62,256 nucleotides of DNA from Weissella cibaria (GTDB taxonomy: Bacteria > Bacillota > Bacilli > Lactobacillales > Lactobacillaceae), in contig NZ_SDGK01000032.1 in assembly GCF_004521965.1 (NCBI RefSeq), forward strand, positions 1 to 62,256. Reading direction: 5' to 3'. Position 1 is the first letter of the stretch. Each line of letters begins with the position of its first letter. Of the stretch, positions 29,725-38,658 are shown piece after piece. The notes beneath the pieces are model-generated. The model was given only the letters and a program-made list of their open reading frames with translations. It searched no databases and had not been told where the DNA came from. The position numbers were made by a program, and so were the translations under genes.

Positions 29725-30243
29725 TTAGTCGAGAATTAATTGATAGGCTTTACGTTCTCCATGAGCAACGGGTATCATGACCATCCCCTGATAGGTGAAG
29801 CCTAATTTAGCGACGACGTGTTGCATAATTGTGTTCAATTCATGGGTGTCAATACGAATATCTGTAAAGTCACGTTCGCGAGCGAGCACAATTAAATCAT
29901 GGAGTAATTGTTGGGCCAAACCTTGGCCACGAATTTCGCCATCGACGGCGACCCGGTGAATCGTCATATAAGCGGACGCGTCGCCAAGCCATCGCCCGTC
30001 GATGGCTTCGTATGCTGCTTCAGCACCAGGAATTAACTTGGCGACACCGGCAACTTGCTGGTTATAAATTAACACGTACGCGATACCATCGTTAATTGCT
30101 GTTTCAAATTCTGCACGCGTTGGCCCATCGCCTCCCTGCCATTGCGGTGAATTTTGACTAGCCAGGAATGTGACGGCTTGGTCAGTAATTTTAAGAATGG
30201 CGTCTAAATCAGTTAGACGTGATTTGCGTGTATAGGCCATCAT
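29725..30243 (-). CDS. GNAT-family N-acetyltransferase
   Basis: A 172-residue acetyltransferase. The acetyl-CoA loop is VAVDGEIRGQGLAQQLLHDL (about 105-124) and MQHVVAKLGFTYQG is the usual C-terminal motif. Substrate unknown. RBS GAGGTG seven bases before the first ATG. It lies 67 bp upstream of the SDR gene on the same strand. Confidence 0.88.
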   Translation of the reverse strand: MMAYTRKSRLTDLDAILKITDQAVTFLASQNSPQWQGGDGPTRAEFETAINDGIAYVLIYNQQVAGVAKLIPGAEAAYEAIDGRWLGDASAYMTIHRVAVDGEIRGQGLAQQLLHDLIVLARERDFTDIRIDTHELNTIMQHVVAKLGFTYQGMVMIPVAHGERKAYQLILD

Positions 30244-30404
30244 AGCGGTTCACCTCGGTCAGTAGTATTGCCATTAATGGTAGCACGTTCGCAACATGAT
30301 TACTATTTGTTGTCGAAACCTTAGAGGCCGTTGTCCTGTTTTAGTGACTCAGGTAAAATGACAGTATTAAAGCGAATTTTCTGAAGAATAGACGAGGACT
30401 AACC

Positions 30405-31235
30405 ATGCAAAAACAACCAGGAGATTGGATCTTCCGTGCTGTTAAAGGCGCCTTAATTGGCTCGGGATTTATCTTGCCCGGCATTAGCGGTGGCGCACTG
30501 GCTGCGGTGTTTGGGTTATATGAGCGCATCATTACGTTCTTAGCGAATCCGTTTAAGCGATTCAAAGAGAATGTGTTATACTTCATGCCCGTTGGTATTG
30601 GTGCCTTGCTTGGCATTTTCTTGTTGTCCTTTGCAATTAGCTTCGTACTTGGGGAACATGAAAGTGTGGCGCTCTGGTTTTTCGTCGGAGCGATTGTCGG
30701 TACTTTGCCGTCATTGTGGCGCGATGCGGCCAAAGAAGGCCGAACGCCGGTTGACGTAGTGATTACGGTTATTGCCTTTGCCGCGATGTTGGCATTTTTG
30801 TTGTTTGGTGCGCCTTTGTTTTCAAAAATTGAAGCAAGTTTCGGTGCGTGGATCCTAGCGGGTGCTTTAATTGGATTAGGGTTAATTGTACCCGGCCTGA
30901 GCCCATCGAATTTCTTAATTTATTTTGGCTTATATAAAGGCATGAGTGATGGGATTAAACATGGTGATTTGAGTGTCTTGGTCCCCATTATGATTGGCTT
31001 AGTTTTGATTATCGCCCTGCTGTCAAAGTTTATGGCTTATATTTTCCAGATTGCGTATGCGAAGTTGTTCCACGTAATTTTTGGGATTGTCGTGGCGTCA
31101 ACGGTTATGATTGTACCAACCGACTTTAAGGACTTCACCATTATCCATATTACGATTTCCGTCGTGCTGTTGGCACTTGGAACCTGGTTAGGTTGGTGGA
31201 TGGGTCGTTTGGAAAATAAAATGAATACAAAATAA
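30405..31235 (+). CDS. DUF368 membrane protein (PopT-type undecaprenyl-phosphate transporter)
   Basis: A 276-residue polytopic protein with about eight membrane segments. The two inverted-repeat motifs of DUF368 are clear: GFILPGISGGALAAVFGLYE near residue 20 and GLIVPGLSPSNFLIYFGLY near 165. DUF368 (PopT) proteins have been shown to return undecaprenyl phosphate to the inner leaflet for reuse in wall synthesis; the same role is inferred. RBS CGAGGA. Monocistronic. Confidence 0.9.
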   Translation: MQKQPGDWIFRAVKGALIGSGFILPGISGGALAAVFGLYERIITFLANPFKRFKENVLYFMPVGIGALLGIFLLSFAISFVLGEHESVALWFFVGAIVGTLPSLWRDAAKEGRTPVDVVITVIAFAAMLAFLLFGAPLFSKIEASFGAWILAGALIGLGLIVPGLSPSNFLIYFGLYKGMSDGIKHGDLSVLVPIMIGLVLIIALLSKFMAYIFQIAYAKLFHVIFGIVVASTVMIVPTDFKDFTIIHITISVVLLALGTWLGWWMGRLENKMNTK

Positions 31236-31236
31236 A

Positions 31237-31391
31237 ACTGAGATCGCAGTTTCCGCCTCAGTCCTAAAAAAACGCAAAGCCACCAACATTGGTAGCTTTG
31301 CGTTTTTTAACGTGTTTTGAAAGGTTGCCCCAGATATAACGCCTTTAGTACCACTATACTTCGAAGTATAAGGGACACAAATAATGTTATT
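31237..31391. repeat. Convergent-gap repeat, copy 2 (with terminator)
   Basis: Same order of parts as copy 1: ACTGAG/CTCAGT hairpin, terminator AAAAACGCAAAGC/GCTTTGCGTTTTT (31266-31308), AACGTGTTTTGAAAGGTTG, ATATAACGCC, an internal palindrome TATACTTCGAAGTATA (about 31357-31372), then AATGTTAT. It lies between convergent DUF368 and disulfide-reductase genes and runs into the stop region of the latter. Confidence 0.7.
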
Positions 31392-32745
31392 TTTCAGGGA
31401 TGCCTTCAAACAAATCGTTCAACCCTTCGCTCATGGTTGGATGAGCGAAGATTTGATCACGAATTGTTTGGTAAGGCAAATTACTATGCATGGCCATTGA
31501 GATGAGGTTAATCATTTCATGGGCCTCGATGGCGAATAATGTGGCCCCAATAATGTGGTCATTTTCGTCAACCAAGGCTTTCATGTAACCACGTGTATTA
31601 CCGGCGATATATGTCTTTGGTAAGGCAGCTACAGCCATTTTACTCATGCGATAGTGAATGCCTTGTGCATCGGCTTCTTCTTGATTAAGGCCGATTGTGG
31701 CCATTGGTGGATTCGTGAACACAACAGAAGGTGTCACAGCTTGTTGTGCGAGGGTTGCATGCCCATCCCCGCGGAGTTGATTCATAATAATGCGTGAGTC
31801 ATCAAGCGAAATATACGTGTGCTGGGCACCACCGCGTACGTCGCCCAAGGCCCAAACATTTGGCGCAGCTGTGCGTAACTGATCATCAACCAAAATCCCA
31901 CGCTCATTGGTCAAAACATGGGTATTTTCTAGACCAAGTCCGTCGATGTTAGCATGACGTCCCGTGGCGATTAAGATGGTGTCGGCGTTGACCGAGGTTA
32001 CCTGGCCATCTTGGTTAACGGACAACGTTGCCGCAATTTCCCCGTCGGTTACTTCGGTTACAGTCGCATGCAACTGAATATCAACCCCTAAGTCAGTTAA
32101 CGACTCATGAATGGCTGCTGCGGCTTCACGTTCCATGAAGGACATGAAGTTTGGGCTTCGGATTAGCATCGTAACGTGGGCGCCAAATTGGGCATAGGTT
32201 GTCGCAAATTCAGCCGCAATATAGCCACCACCAATAATGACCAGTTCTTTTGGTAACACTTCTTGATCCATTAAAGCATCTGTTTTGACAACGTAGCGAC
32301 TCGTTGCTAATCCCGGCGTGTCAGGAACGCTTGGTGTGGCCCCCGTATTGATAAAGATGCGTTCGCCACGTACTTCCTCACGAAGCCCATTTTGATAAGT
32401 AACGGTAATCGTGTGATCGTTTTCAAAGTGCGCTTGGCCAGTCAGCACAGTGGCATATTCCAAATCAGCAACCTTATGTAGGTTCTTACCGCGCAACGTA
32501 CCGATGCGTGATTTCTTCGTCAGGATAGCGTTGCGATACTTTTCTAAGCCCGGTTCGCCCGCGCCAGCATCTGATAGTGTATAAAGTAGTTTAGATGGAA
32601 TGCAGCCGACGTTAATACAAGTTCCACCGTACATTAGTTCTGATTGTTCAATCAAAATAACTGATTCGCCAGCCGATGCCAGCTTGAAAGCGAGCGTTTT
32701 ACCTGCTTTACCAAAACCAACAAAAACATTTTTTGCTTCGCGCAT
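31387..32745 (-). CDS. FAD-dependent disulfide reductase (RclA/hypothiocyanous acid reductase-like)
   Basis: A 452-residue class I pyridine nucleotide-disulfide oxidoreductase. FVGFGKAGKTLAFKLA binds FAD; GGTCINVGCIPSKLL holds the redox cysteine pair; IIGGGYIAAEFATTYAQFGA binds NAD(P)H; WALGDVRGG is the second FAD site; HPTMSEGLNDLF is the dimer-interface motif. The CINVGC form and absence of lipoamide or glutathione features fit the RclA/Har group, which detoxifies hypothiocyanous acid; that assignment is moderate. RBS GGGGTAAAG. Monocistronic. Confidence 0.88.
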   Translation of the reverse strand: MREAKNVFVGFGKAGKTLAFKLASAGESVILIEQSELMYGGTCINVGCIPSKLLYTLSDAGAGEPGLEKYRNAILTKKSRIGTLRGKNLHKVADLEYATVLTGQAHFENDHTITVTYQNGLREEVRGERIFINTGATPSVPDTPGLATSRYVVKTDALMDQEVLPKELVIIGGGYIAAEFATTYAQFGAHVTMLIRSPNFMSFMEREAAAAIHESLTDLGVDIQLHATVTEVTDGEIAATLSVNQDGQVTSVNADTILIATGRHANIDGLGLENTHVLTNERGILVDDQLRTAAPNVWALGDVRGGAQHTYISLDDSRIIMNQLRGDGHATLAQQAVTPSVVFTNPPMATIGLNQEEADAQGIHYRMSKMAVAALPKTYIAGNTRGYMKALVDENDHIIGATLFAIEAHEMINLISMAMHSNLPYQTIRDQIFAHPTMSEGLNDLFEGIPEK

Positions 32746-32878
32746 AATTCTTTACCCCAATAAGTATTAGATTGTACGACTAGTATGCGCGCAAACCGAC
32801 AAAAAGTAAATTTTTCGAATTCCTTTCTTCGGGTACGCACTAGTTTGCTACAATTTTGTTAGAAGTGTGGTAATAGTG

Positions 32879-33161
32879 ATGAGTAGAAAAATGACAGGGA
32901 CGCAAGAATTATTAATATTGCTGGGACTGTGATTGTCTGGCCGTTGTGCTGGCAGCGTTTCTATATTTAGTCCCAATTAAGCGGGGATTATTAACAGACA
33001 TCATCTATTTAGCATGGTTCATTGGTATCATGGTATTTAAAAATGGGTTAACGATGCCTAGCTTCATTATTTTGGCAATTTTGTCAGGCTTCATGACCGG
33101 CGCTTCAGCGTTAATTGGTAGTCATGTTGTTAACAAGAATCATCAGAAAAAGGCATCATGA
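32879..33161 (+). pseudogene. Small membrane protein gene, probably frameshifted
   Basis: ATG at 32879 opens MSRKMTGTQELLILLGL and stops at TGA (32930-32932). The +1-shifted frame continues as a strongly hydrophobic sequence (AVVLAAFLYLVPIKRG..., three membrane segments) to 33161 and has no start or RBS of its own beyond a GTG at 32946. A single-base indel near 32930 would join them into about 94 residues. Function unknown; the sequence could alternatively be two short real ORFs. Confidence 0.5.
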
Positions 33162-33163
33162 TA

Positions 33164-33206
33164 ATAAAACGCGTGAGATAGGAATTAATCTCACACGTTT
33201 TATTGT
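33164..33206. terminator. Bidirectional terminator
   Basis: AAAACGCGTGAGAT pairs with ATCTCACACGTTTT (one mismatch) with T/A runs on both flanks, between convergent genes. Confidence 0.9.
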
Positions 33207-33208
33207 GA

Positions 33209-34564
33209 TTAGGTATCTAATTGGACTTCAAGTTGTTGGACGGCAGCTTGTACCGCGTCCCATGGAGCGCCAACGACTGGTGAGTAAGTTAAATCGAGGT
33301 CGCTGAAGGCTTCCACGGTCATGTCGTTATAAATGGCAGTCGCAAAAATATCGGCTCGTTTGGCAACTTCACTGCCGTATTTACCAACCAATTGCGCGCC
33401 TAATAGGCGATGTGTCTGGCGATCAGCGGTGATGCGAATTGTAATTTTTTCAGCACCGGGATAATACCCTTTGTGATCATCCACTACCACAGTTGTTGTG
33501 ATTGGGTCAAAACCGGCCGCCATGGCTTCAGTAGGCAACAAACCAGTTCGGGCAGCAATCACGTCGAAAGCACGCAATACTTGTGATCCAAGAATCCCCG
33601 CAAATCGGGTTTGACGTCCCACGATATTCGCGCCAGCAACGCGCCCTTGCTTGTGGGCCGTCGTCCCAAGTGGCAAATAGGTATCACCAAGGAGGTGGTG
33701 TTTCGTTTGGACTAAATCACCCGCCGCATAAATATCGGGTAAGTTAGTTTGCATGCGGTCGTTCACAATCACGGCATGATTAGTTGTGACTTCAGCACCG
33801 GCTTTCTCAAGCAATGTACTATTTGGTCGTACACCGACAACAACCAGGACAAAATCAAAAGTTTCGTCGGTAGCCCCACCGATTAAACGGTAACTAGTTG
33901 GTGTTTGGACTATTTCGGTAACGGTAGTGTTGGTGAAAACCTGCACGCCGTTTTGCGTCAAAGCGTCATTAATTGATGTTGCAAGATCGGCGTCGATGGT
34001 CGACAGTACTTCGGGCCCCCGTTGAAATAACGAGACAGTGACATCACGTTGTGTGAGGGCTTCCGCCATCTCGATGCCCACGTACCCCGCACCAATGATG
34101 GCCGCACGTTTTGGCCGGTGTTGCACCAATTGAGCTTCGATGTCAAAGAAATCGCCCATGGTGTGTAGGACGTGGATACCGTCGTCTGCGCCGGTAAGTG
34201 GCAATTCCTTTGGTACTGCACCTGTCCCCACCATTAAATGTTGGTAAGCAAACGTGATTGTTTCCCCACCACGTGTGGCAGTGACCGTGTGGCCAGTTGG
34301 ATTAATGGCAGTTGCCCAAGTGTTCATGTAAAAATCAATTTGGTACGTCTCTAAGTCTTTGACCGTTCGATGCGCCAAATTTTGCCAAGCAGAAACGTCC
34401 TTGCTGACCGCGTATGGAATACCACAGATTGAAAGGTTTGGGAATTCGTCAGCAAGGACCATCGTAATTCGGATGTCCTTGTTGAGCTCACGGGCACGTA
34501 AAGCAGCCGAGATACCAGCGTCACTCCCGCCAATAATGAGCAGGTCAGTTTGGATGTTGTTCAT
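33209..34564 (-). CDS. CoA-disulfide reductase / NADH oxidase-family flavoprotein
   Basis: A 451-residue flavoprotein. LIIGGSDAGISAALRARE binds FAD; LSICGIPY has the single redox-active cysteine (near 46) of the CoADR/Nox/Npx family; AAIIGAGYVGIEMAEAL binds NAD(P)H; IYAAGDLVQ is the second FAD motif; the C-terminal dimerisation domain includes DLTYSPVVGAPWDAVQ. It either reduces oxygen, peroxide or CoA disulfide; the sequence alone does not separate these. RBS AAGAGGA. Monocistronic. Confidence 0.88.
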   Translation of the reverse strand: MNNIQTDLLIIGGSDAGISAALRARELNKDIRITMVLADEFPNLSICGIPYAVSKDVSAWQNLAHRTVKDLETYQIDFYMNTWATAINPTGHTVTATRGGETITFAYQHLMVGTGAVPKELPLTGADDGIHVLHTMGDFFDIEAQLVQHRPKRAAIIGAGYVGIEMAEALTQRDVTVSLFQRGPEVLSTIDADLATSINDALTQNGVQVFTNTTVTEIVQTPTSYRLIGGATDETFDFVLVVVGVRPNSTLLEKAGAEVTTNHAVIVNDRMQTNLPDIYAAGDLVQTKHHLLGDTYLPLGTTAHKQGRVAGANIVGRQTRFAGILGSQVLRAFDVIAARTGLLPTEAMAAGFDPITTTVVVDDHKGYYPGAEKITIRITADRQTHRLLGAQLVGKYGSEVAKRADIFATAIYNDMTVEAFSDLDLTYSPVVGAPWDAVQAAVQQLEVQLDT

Positions 34565-34659
34565 GTCATAATCCTCTTATTTTCTAATAGTGTGTTAATT
34601 ATATCAAAAAAGCTACTAGCTCAACCCATGTGCTGTGGTTGAGCTAGTAGCGATTTAAG

Positions 34660-35598
34660 TTACATCATTTCAATGAGGACAACCCCCGAAATCATAATGA
34701 CTAAGCCAATGATTTTGATTGGGGTAATTTTGTTTTTAAAGGCCCCAAGCAAGCCGAATTGATCAATGCTCAGACTACCAATAACCTGACCTAATAGAGC
34801 CAAAACCACAACCGTACCGGTCCCAATCTTAGGTACCAAGAAGGCGTTTGAGAAAATGTAGGTGGCACCTAGAAAACCACCCAACCAAATCCACCAAGGT
34901 GTCTTATTGCGGGCCAAGTTGGCCATGTTAGGCAAGCTTCGGTGGGCTAAACTAACAATGAATAGCAGGATTGAGCCGATAATAAATGATACCCAAGCGG
35001 CATGTAATGGTGAGGCTAACATCCCACCGAAACGGCCGTTAATGGCAGCTTGTACAGCCAGCATGGTCCCGACGATGACGCCGGTTAATTGCCATAACCA
35101 GCGTAACTTGACGGGTGCATGATCGTTTTCTGCCAGTTTATCGCGACTCAGATAACCGGGTAATACCACAACGACTAACACGCCAATGATTAGGAGCATC
35201 ACCCCGGCCAATCGCATGACTGATAAGGCGTGGTGATCAGCCCCAAAGAGACCAAAATTATCAATGACCATACCCATGAGGATTTGTCCCATGATGGGCA
35301 TAATGACGGTTTGAACACTGCCTAAGATGGGGAATAGCAGAATGTTGGTGGTTAAACCAATCATTCCCAAAACTCCGCCGAGGTAAGCCCACCAAGGAAT
35401 AGTTGCAACTTGGTGACTGGTTAAGAGTAACTGCCCACCACTAGCCAAAATGACAATGGTTAAGAAGATGGTTCCGATGAGAAATGAAATTAATGATGAT
35501 AGAAATGGTGAAATGACATATTGACGTAGCTTGGAATTAACGGCCGTTTGAAACGGTGTTAGACTACCCGCGATAATACCCATTAATAAGTACTGCAT
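34660..35598 (-). CDS. YdcZ-type DMT transporter (DUF606)
   Basis: A 312-residue protein with ten hydrophobic segments. Two homologous halves are visible: GSLTPFQTAVNSKLRQ with PWWAYLGGVLGMI, and VQAAINGRFGGMLASPL with PWWIWLGGFLGATY. Two-copy DUF606 proteins belong to the drug/metabolite transporter superfamily; substrate unknown. RBS AGAGGGGGG. Preceded by a parS-containing intergenic region. Confidence 0.88.
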   Translation of the reverse strand: MQYLLMGIIAGSLTPFQTAVNSKLRQYVISPFLSSLISFLIGTIFLTIVILASGGQLLLTSHQVATIPWWAYLGGVLGMIGLTTNILLFPILGSVQTVIMPIMGQILMGMVIDNFGLFGADHHALSVMRLAGVMLLIIGVLVVVVLPGYLSRDKLAENDHAPVKLRWLWQLTGVIVGTMLAVQAAINGRFGGMLASPLHAAWVSFIIGSILLFIVSLAHRSLPNMANLARNKTPWWIWLGGFLGATYIFSNAFLVPKIGTGTVVVLALLGQVIGSLSIDQFGLLGAFKNKITPIKIIGLVIMISGVVLIEMM

Positions 35599-35921
35599 AG
35601 TAACGCCCCCCCTCTTTGGTTAAAAACCGTATAACATCATTTTAGTCTTTTCTGACGAGATGGCACAAAAAAAGCCAATATATTTTTCAGTTTTTAGTTT
35701 CCTGTGAAACAGGGGCAAAAAATAAAAAAGCATGCGGGAATTGTAGTTTTCCCACAAGCTGTAGTTAAAATACTTTTTATAAGCGTTTTCAATACATAAT
35801 AAATCATGTTTCACGTGAAGCTTTCATAAAATTTAATGTCATTTTGTAAGATTCCTTTTGGTTAAACGATATAAGTCGCCGGATCAAAATATAATATCAA
35901 TACAAATAACGATTAAATGCT
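35599..35921. other. Intergenic region with parS-like sites
   Basis: About 320 bp without a convincing gene. It holds a good parS-like site at 35807-35822 and a degenerate one at 35696-35711 (AGTTTCCTGTGAAACA, 13 of 16). A 64-codon minus-strand frame (35620-35814) lacks an RBS and has no family resemblance. Confidence 0.6.
35807..35822. other. parS-like site
   Basis: TGTTTCACGTGAAGCT matches the consensus TGTTTCACGTGAAACA at 14 of 16 positions. Intergenic, upstream of the YdcZ transporter and downstream of rlmH. Confidence 0.75.
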
Positions 35922-36401
35922 TTATTTGTGATAAGGAGATCCCTGATTAATCATGAAGGCACGATAAATTTGTTCAGTCAAAACCAAGCGCATCAATTGG
36001 TGTGGCAAAGTAAAGCGTCCAAAACTAATTTGCGTATTAGCACGAGCATTGACTTCTGGTGCTAGGCCAAGCGAACCACCGATAACAAAGGTTAAATCTG
36101 AATCGCCACGCAGTGCTAATTTATCAATTTCAGCCGCAAGTTCTTCACTACTGCGTTCCTTCCCCTTAATGGCGAGGGCAAAAACATATTCCTTATCTTT
36201 AATTTTGCTAAGAATACGTTCTCCTTCTTTGGCCATTACCTGATCCATTTGAGCTTGCGAAAGTTGTTCAGGCGCCTTCTCATCAGGGACCTCGATTACT
36301 TCAAATTTTGCAAACTTTTGCAAACGCTTGGCGTATTCTGCAATACCATCTTTCAAATATTTTTCCTTTAGCTTGCCAACGCCAATGATTTTTACGTTCA
36401 T
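35922..36401 (-). CDS. rlmH: 23S rRNA (pseudouridine-1915-N3)-methyltransferase
   Basis: A 159-residue SPOUT methyltransferase that methylates pseudouridine 1915 in helix 69 using [21 protein letters not shown] and [20 protein letters not shown] form the knotted SAM site, and the C-terminal [16 protein letters not shown] is the family's hallmark tail. RBS AAGGAAAGG. Found near oriC in many Firmicutes; the DnaA-box cluster is directly upstream. Confidence 0.98.
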   Translation of the reverse strand: MNVKIIGVGKLKEKYLKDGIAEYAKRLQKFAKFEVIEVPDEKAPEQLSQAQMDQVMAKEGERILSKIKDKEYVFALAIKGKERSSEELAAEIDKLALRGDSDLTFVIGGSLGLAPEVNARANTQISFGRFTLPHQLMRLVLTEQIYRAFMINQGSPYHK

Positions 36402-36454
36402 GGTCTTTGCCTTTCCTTAATCAAATTAGTGATTTCATCGAAGTTTTAAACAGG

Positions 36455-37067
36455 TGTGGATAACTGCTTGAACAAATCGCAACTTTTGGCTTATCCACAT
36501 GTTAAAAACGGGCTGTGGATATCTAACAAAGCTTATTATATCAAAGTTTAGAGTGATTTCTCGGGAAATTTATCCACATTTATCCACAGAATGGGTGTTT
36601 TAGTGTGTAAAACTGTTAAAACGTTGCAATATCGGCATTTAGTCACAAAAACATGTCAAAAAATCCACAGAACGCTGCGGACTAAAAAAAGTTTTGCACA
36701 CCCCGGAATTTGTTGAAAACTAAAGATACAAAAATTGATAACATGTAAGTTTGTAACATTCGTGATTACCTTTTTTTTGTGAATGAAGGTCCCTTTTAAG
36801 GGTGTATAAACCTCCTAAAAGCGAACGATAACGCGAAATAACATTCTGTTAGCTATAAAAACCCGTTGTTGATTAAGGTTAAACTTAACGTTCGATTGAA
36901 AATGCCCTTATATGGGCGTTTTGCATGTAGCAAGCATTTACACATAAGTTATCCACAGTGAGTTTTCCCCCGTGGATAGCGGGTTTCGTTGCACAAATCA
37001 GGCTCTTATCCACAGGTTTTCCACAGGATGTGGGTAAAACAGTTTATTTTTATCATTTTTATCCACA
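36455..37067. other. DnaA-box cluster outside oriC
   Basis: The 730-bp gap between divergent rlmH and ktrB holds seven perfect TTATCCACA boxes: 36455-36463 (-), 36491-36499, 36570-36578, 36580-36588, 36949-36957, 37006-37014 and 37059-37067 (all +). Near boxes lie at 36514-36522, 36661-36669, 37017-37025 and 37029-37037. The middle part (36600-36940) has small hairpins, including TGCCC/GGGCG near 36904-36919, but no ORF. B. subtilis has DnaA-box clusters outside oriC that titrate DnaA; from memory one is beside yydA (rlmH). Confidence 0.9.
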
Positions 37068-37131
37068 AAATTCTGTGCAAAACTAAGCCTAAACTCCTGT
37101 ATAATAAAGAAAGTTGGGGGATACTTAACTT

Positions 37132-38475
37132 ATGAGAAAATTACTTAGCAAAATGACCCCGCCGCAAATTTTGACACTTGGATTTCTAGTCATTATTATC
37201 GCTGGCGCGGGCATTTTGATGTTACCAATATCGCAGAAAGCTGGGGTAACGGTTCATTATATGGACGCCTTGTTCACCGCCGTTTCGGCAACAGCGATTA
37301 CAGGTTTGTCGGTGTTGGATACAGCATCGACGTGGTCATTGTTTGGCCATATTATTCTTTTGGTGATGATTGAAATTGGCGCCCTTGGCTTTATGACGTT
37401 TGCGGTGCTGTTGTTTGCTATTACAGGGCAACGCTTGGATTTAAAAGCACGACTCATGGCCCAACAAGCCCTAAACCTAGGCAGTTTAGCCGATGTGAAA
37501 AGTGTGTTATCGTATGTCTTCTCACTATCAGCGATCATTCAATTAATCGGTGCGATTCTGATGATGCCGGACTTCATTCCCCGCTTCGGCGTCAGCCACG
37601 GTATCTTCCTAAGCATCGCGTCGTCAATTTCAGCATTTGGAAATGCGGGTTTTACATTCTTTGACGAACCAGTCTTCTTTTTACGGAATGATCCGTATAT
37701 TCTGGTTGTTTGGATGTTGCTGATTTCGGCTGGGTCGCTGGGGTTCCTGGTTTGGCGTGATTTATTACTTTATCGCAAGCAGCGTCGCTTGAGTTTGCAC
37801 ACCCGGGTGGCCTTGCACGTGTCAGCCTGGTTAACCGGCTTAGCGTTTGTTTTCTTCTTATTCACAGAAAAAGTGCTGACGCCATTAGCTGGGTCAACAT
37901 CACTTTGGCATCGCATCATGGACACTCTGTTTTTAGCTGTTGTGCCAAGAACTGCGGGTCTGGAAGTTGTGCCATTACGTGATTTAACGGCCGCTGGTCT
38001 GATGATTATCATGTTGCTCATGTTCGTTGGTGGAACGCCAGGATCAACTTCTGGTGGTATTAAAACAACGACGCTGGGAATTTTATGGTTGCAATCAATG
38101 GCAGCGCTACGTGGCCAGGAGCAAGTCAATTTTGGTGGTCGGCGCTTCAGTCAAAAAGTGGTCATTAAGGCCATGATGTTAGCAGTGATATCTATTGTGT
38201 TTGTCATTGGCGTGTCGCTCTTCTTGAGTATTACCGAAACGATTCCGAAGGGCGAAGGCTTAGAATATATTGTGTTTGAGGTTATTTCAGCCTTTTCAAC
38301 AACCGGTTTTTCACTGGGATTAACGCCCCATTTAACAACGTTGGGGAAAATTGTCATTATGATGGTCATGTTCATTGGTCGTGTCGGCTTGTACACGGTG
38401 ATGTTTTCCGTGATGAATATTCGCGAAAAGCCAACCAGTTTTCAATATCCGACCGAGGAAGTTATCATCGGGTAA
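37132..38475 (+). CDS. ktrB: Ktr/Trk potassium uptake membrane subunit
   Basis: A 447-residue channel-like subunit of the TrkH/KtrB superfamily with the four M1-P-M2 repeats. Selectivity-loop segments include SATAITGLSVLDTASTWS, SAFGNAGFTF, GTPGSTSGGIKTTTLG and SAFSTTGFSLG. It takes up K+ together with an RCK subunit, probably KtrA at 26.5 kb. RBS GGGGGA. The DnaA-box cluster occupies its whole upstream region, so DnaA could affect its transcription. Confidence 0.95.
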   Translation: MRKLLSKMTPPQILTLGFLVIIIAGAGILMLPISQKAGVTVHYMDALFTAVSATAITGLSVLDTASTWSLFGHIILLVMIEIGALGFMTFAVLLFAITGQRLDLKARLMAQQALNLGSLADVKSVLSYVFSLSAIIQLIGAILMMPDFIPRFGVSHGIFLSIASSISAFGNAGFTFFDEPVFFLRNDPYILVVWMLLISAGSLGFLVWRDLLLYRKQRRLSLHTRVALHVSAWLTGLAFVFFLFTEKVLTPLAGSTSLWHRIMDTLFLAVVPRTAGLEVVPLRDLTAAGLMIIMLLMFVGGTPGSTSGGIKTTTLGILWLQSMAALRGQEQVNFGGRRFSQKVVIKAMMLAVISIVFVIGVSLFLSITETIPKGEGLEYIVFEVISAFSTTGFSLGLTPHLTTLGKIVIMMVMFIGRVGLYTVMFSVMNIREKPTSFQYPTEEVIIG

Positions 38476-38486
38476 ATTTACTTATC

Positions 38487-38519
38487 AACCGCTGTGCTAA
38501 ATTGCATGGCGGTTTTTTG
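38487..38519 (+). terminator. Terminator of ktrB
   Basis: AACCGCTGTGC pairs with GCATGGCGGTT (two mismatches) and is followed by a T-run. Confidence 0.8.
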
Positions 38520-38598
38520 TTACAAATAACATCTAAAACGATTGTTTTTGACATTAAGAACACAAAAAATTCAAAAATATGACAGAAAACCTTCGCAT

Positions 38599-38615
38599 AT
38601 TATACGATGTATGAT
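38599..38615. promoter_or_regulatory. Candidate operator upstream of the MacAB-type operon
   Basis: ATTATACGATGTATGAT is a near-perfect 17-bp dyad about 45 bp before the adaptor gene, overlapping -10-like sequences. It may bind a repressor; none is encoded next to it. Confidence 0.4.
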
Positions 38616-38658
38616 ATTGTATTTAGGTGATAAGAAATATTTTTGGGGGATATGTGAT

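Noticed and set aside
35620-35814. 64-codon minus-strand ORF
   Set aside because: No RBS, no family resemblance, overlaps parS-like sites and AT-rich intergenic DNA.
36402-37131. Second replication origin
   Set aside because: The box density would fit, but there is no trio-type unwinding module or replication gene beside it, and oriC at dnaA is complete. A titration or regulatory cluster is simpler.
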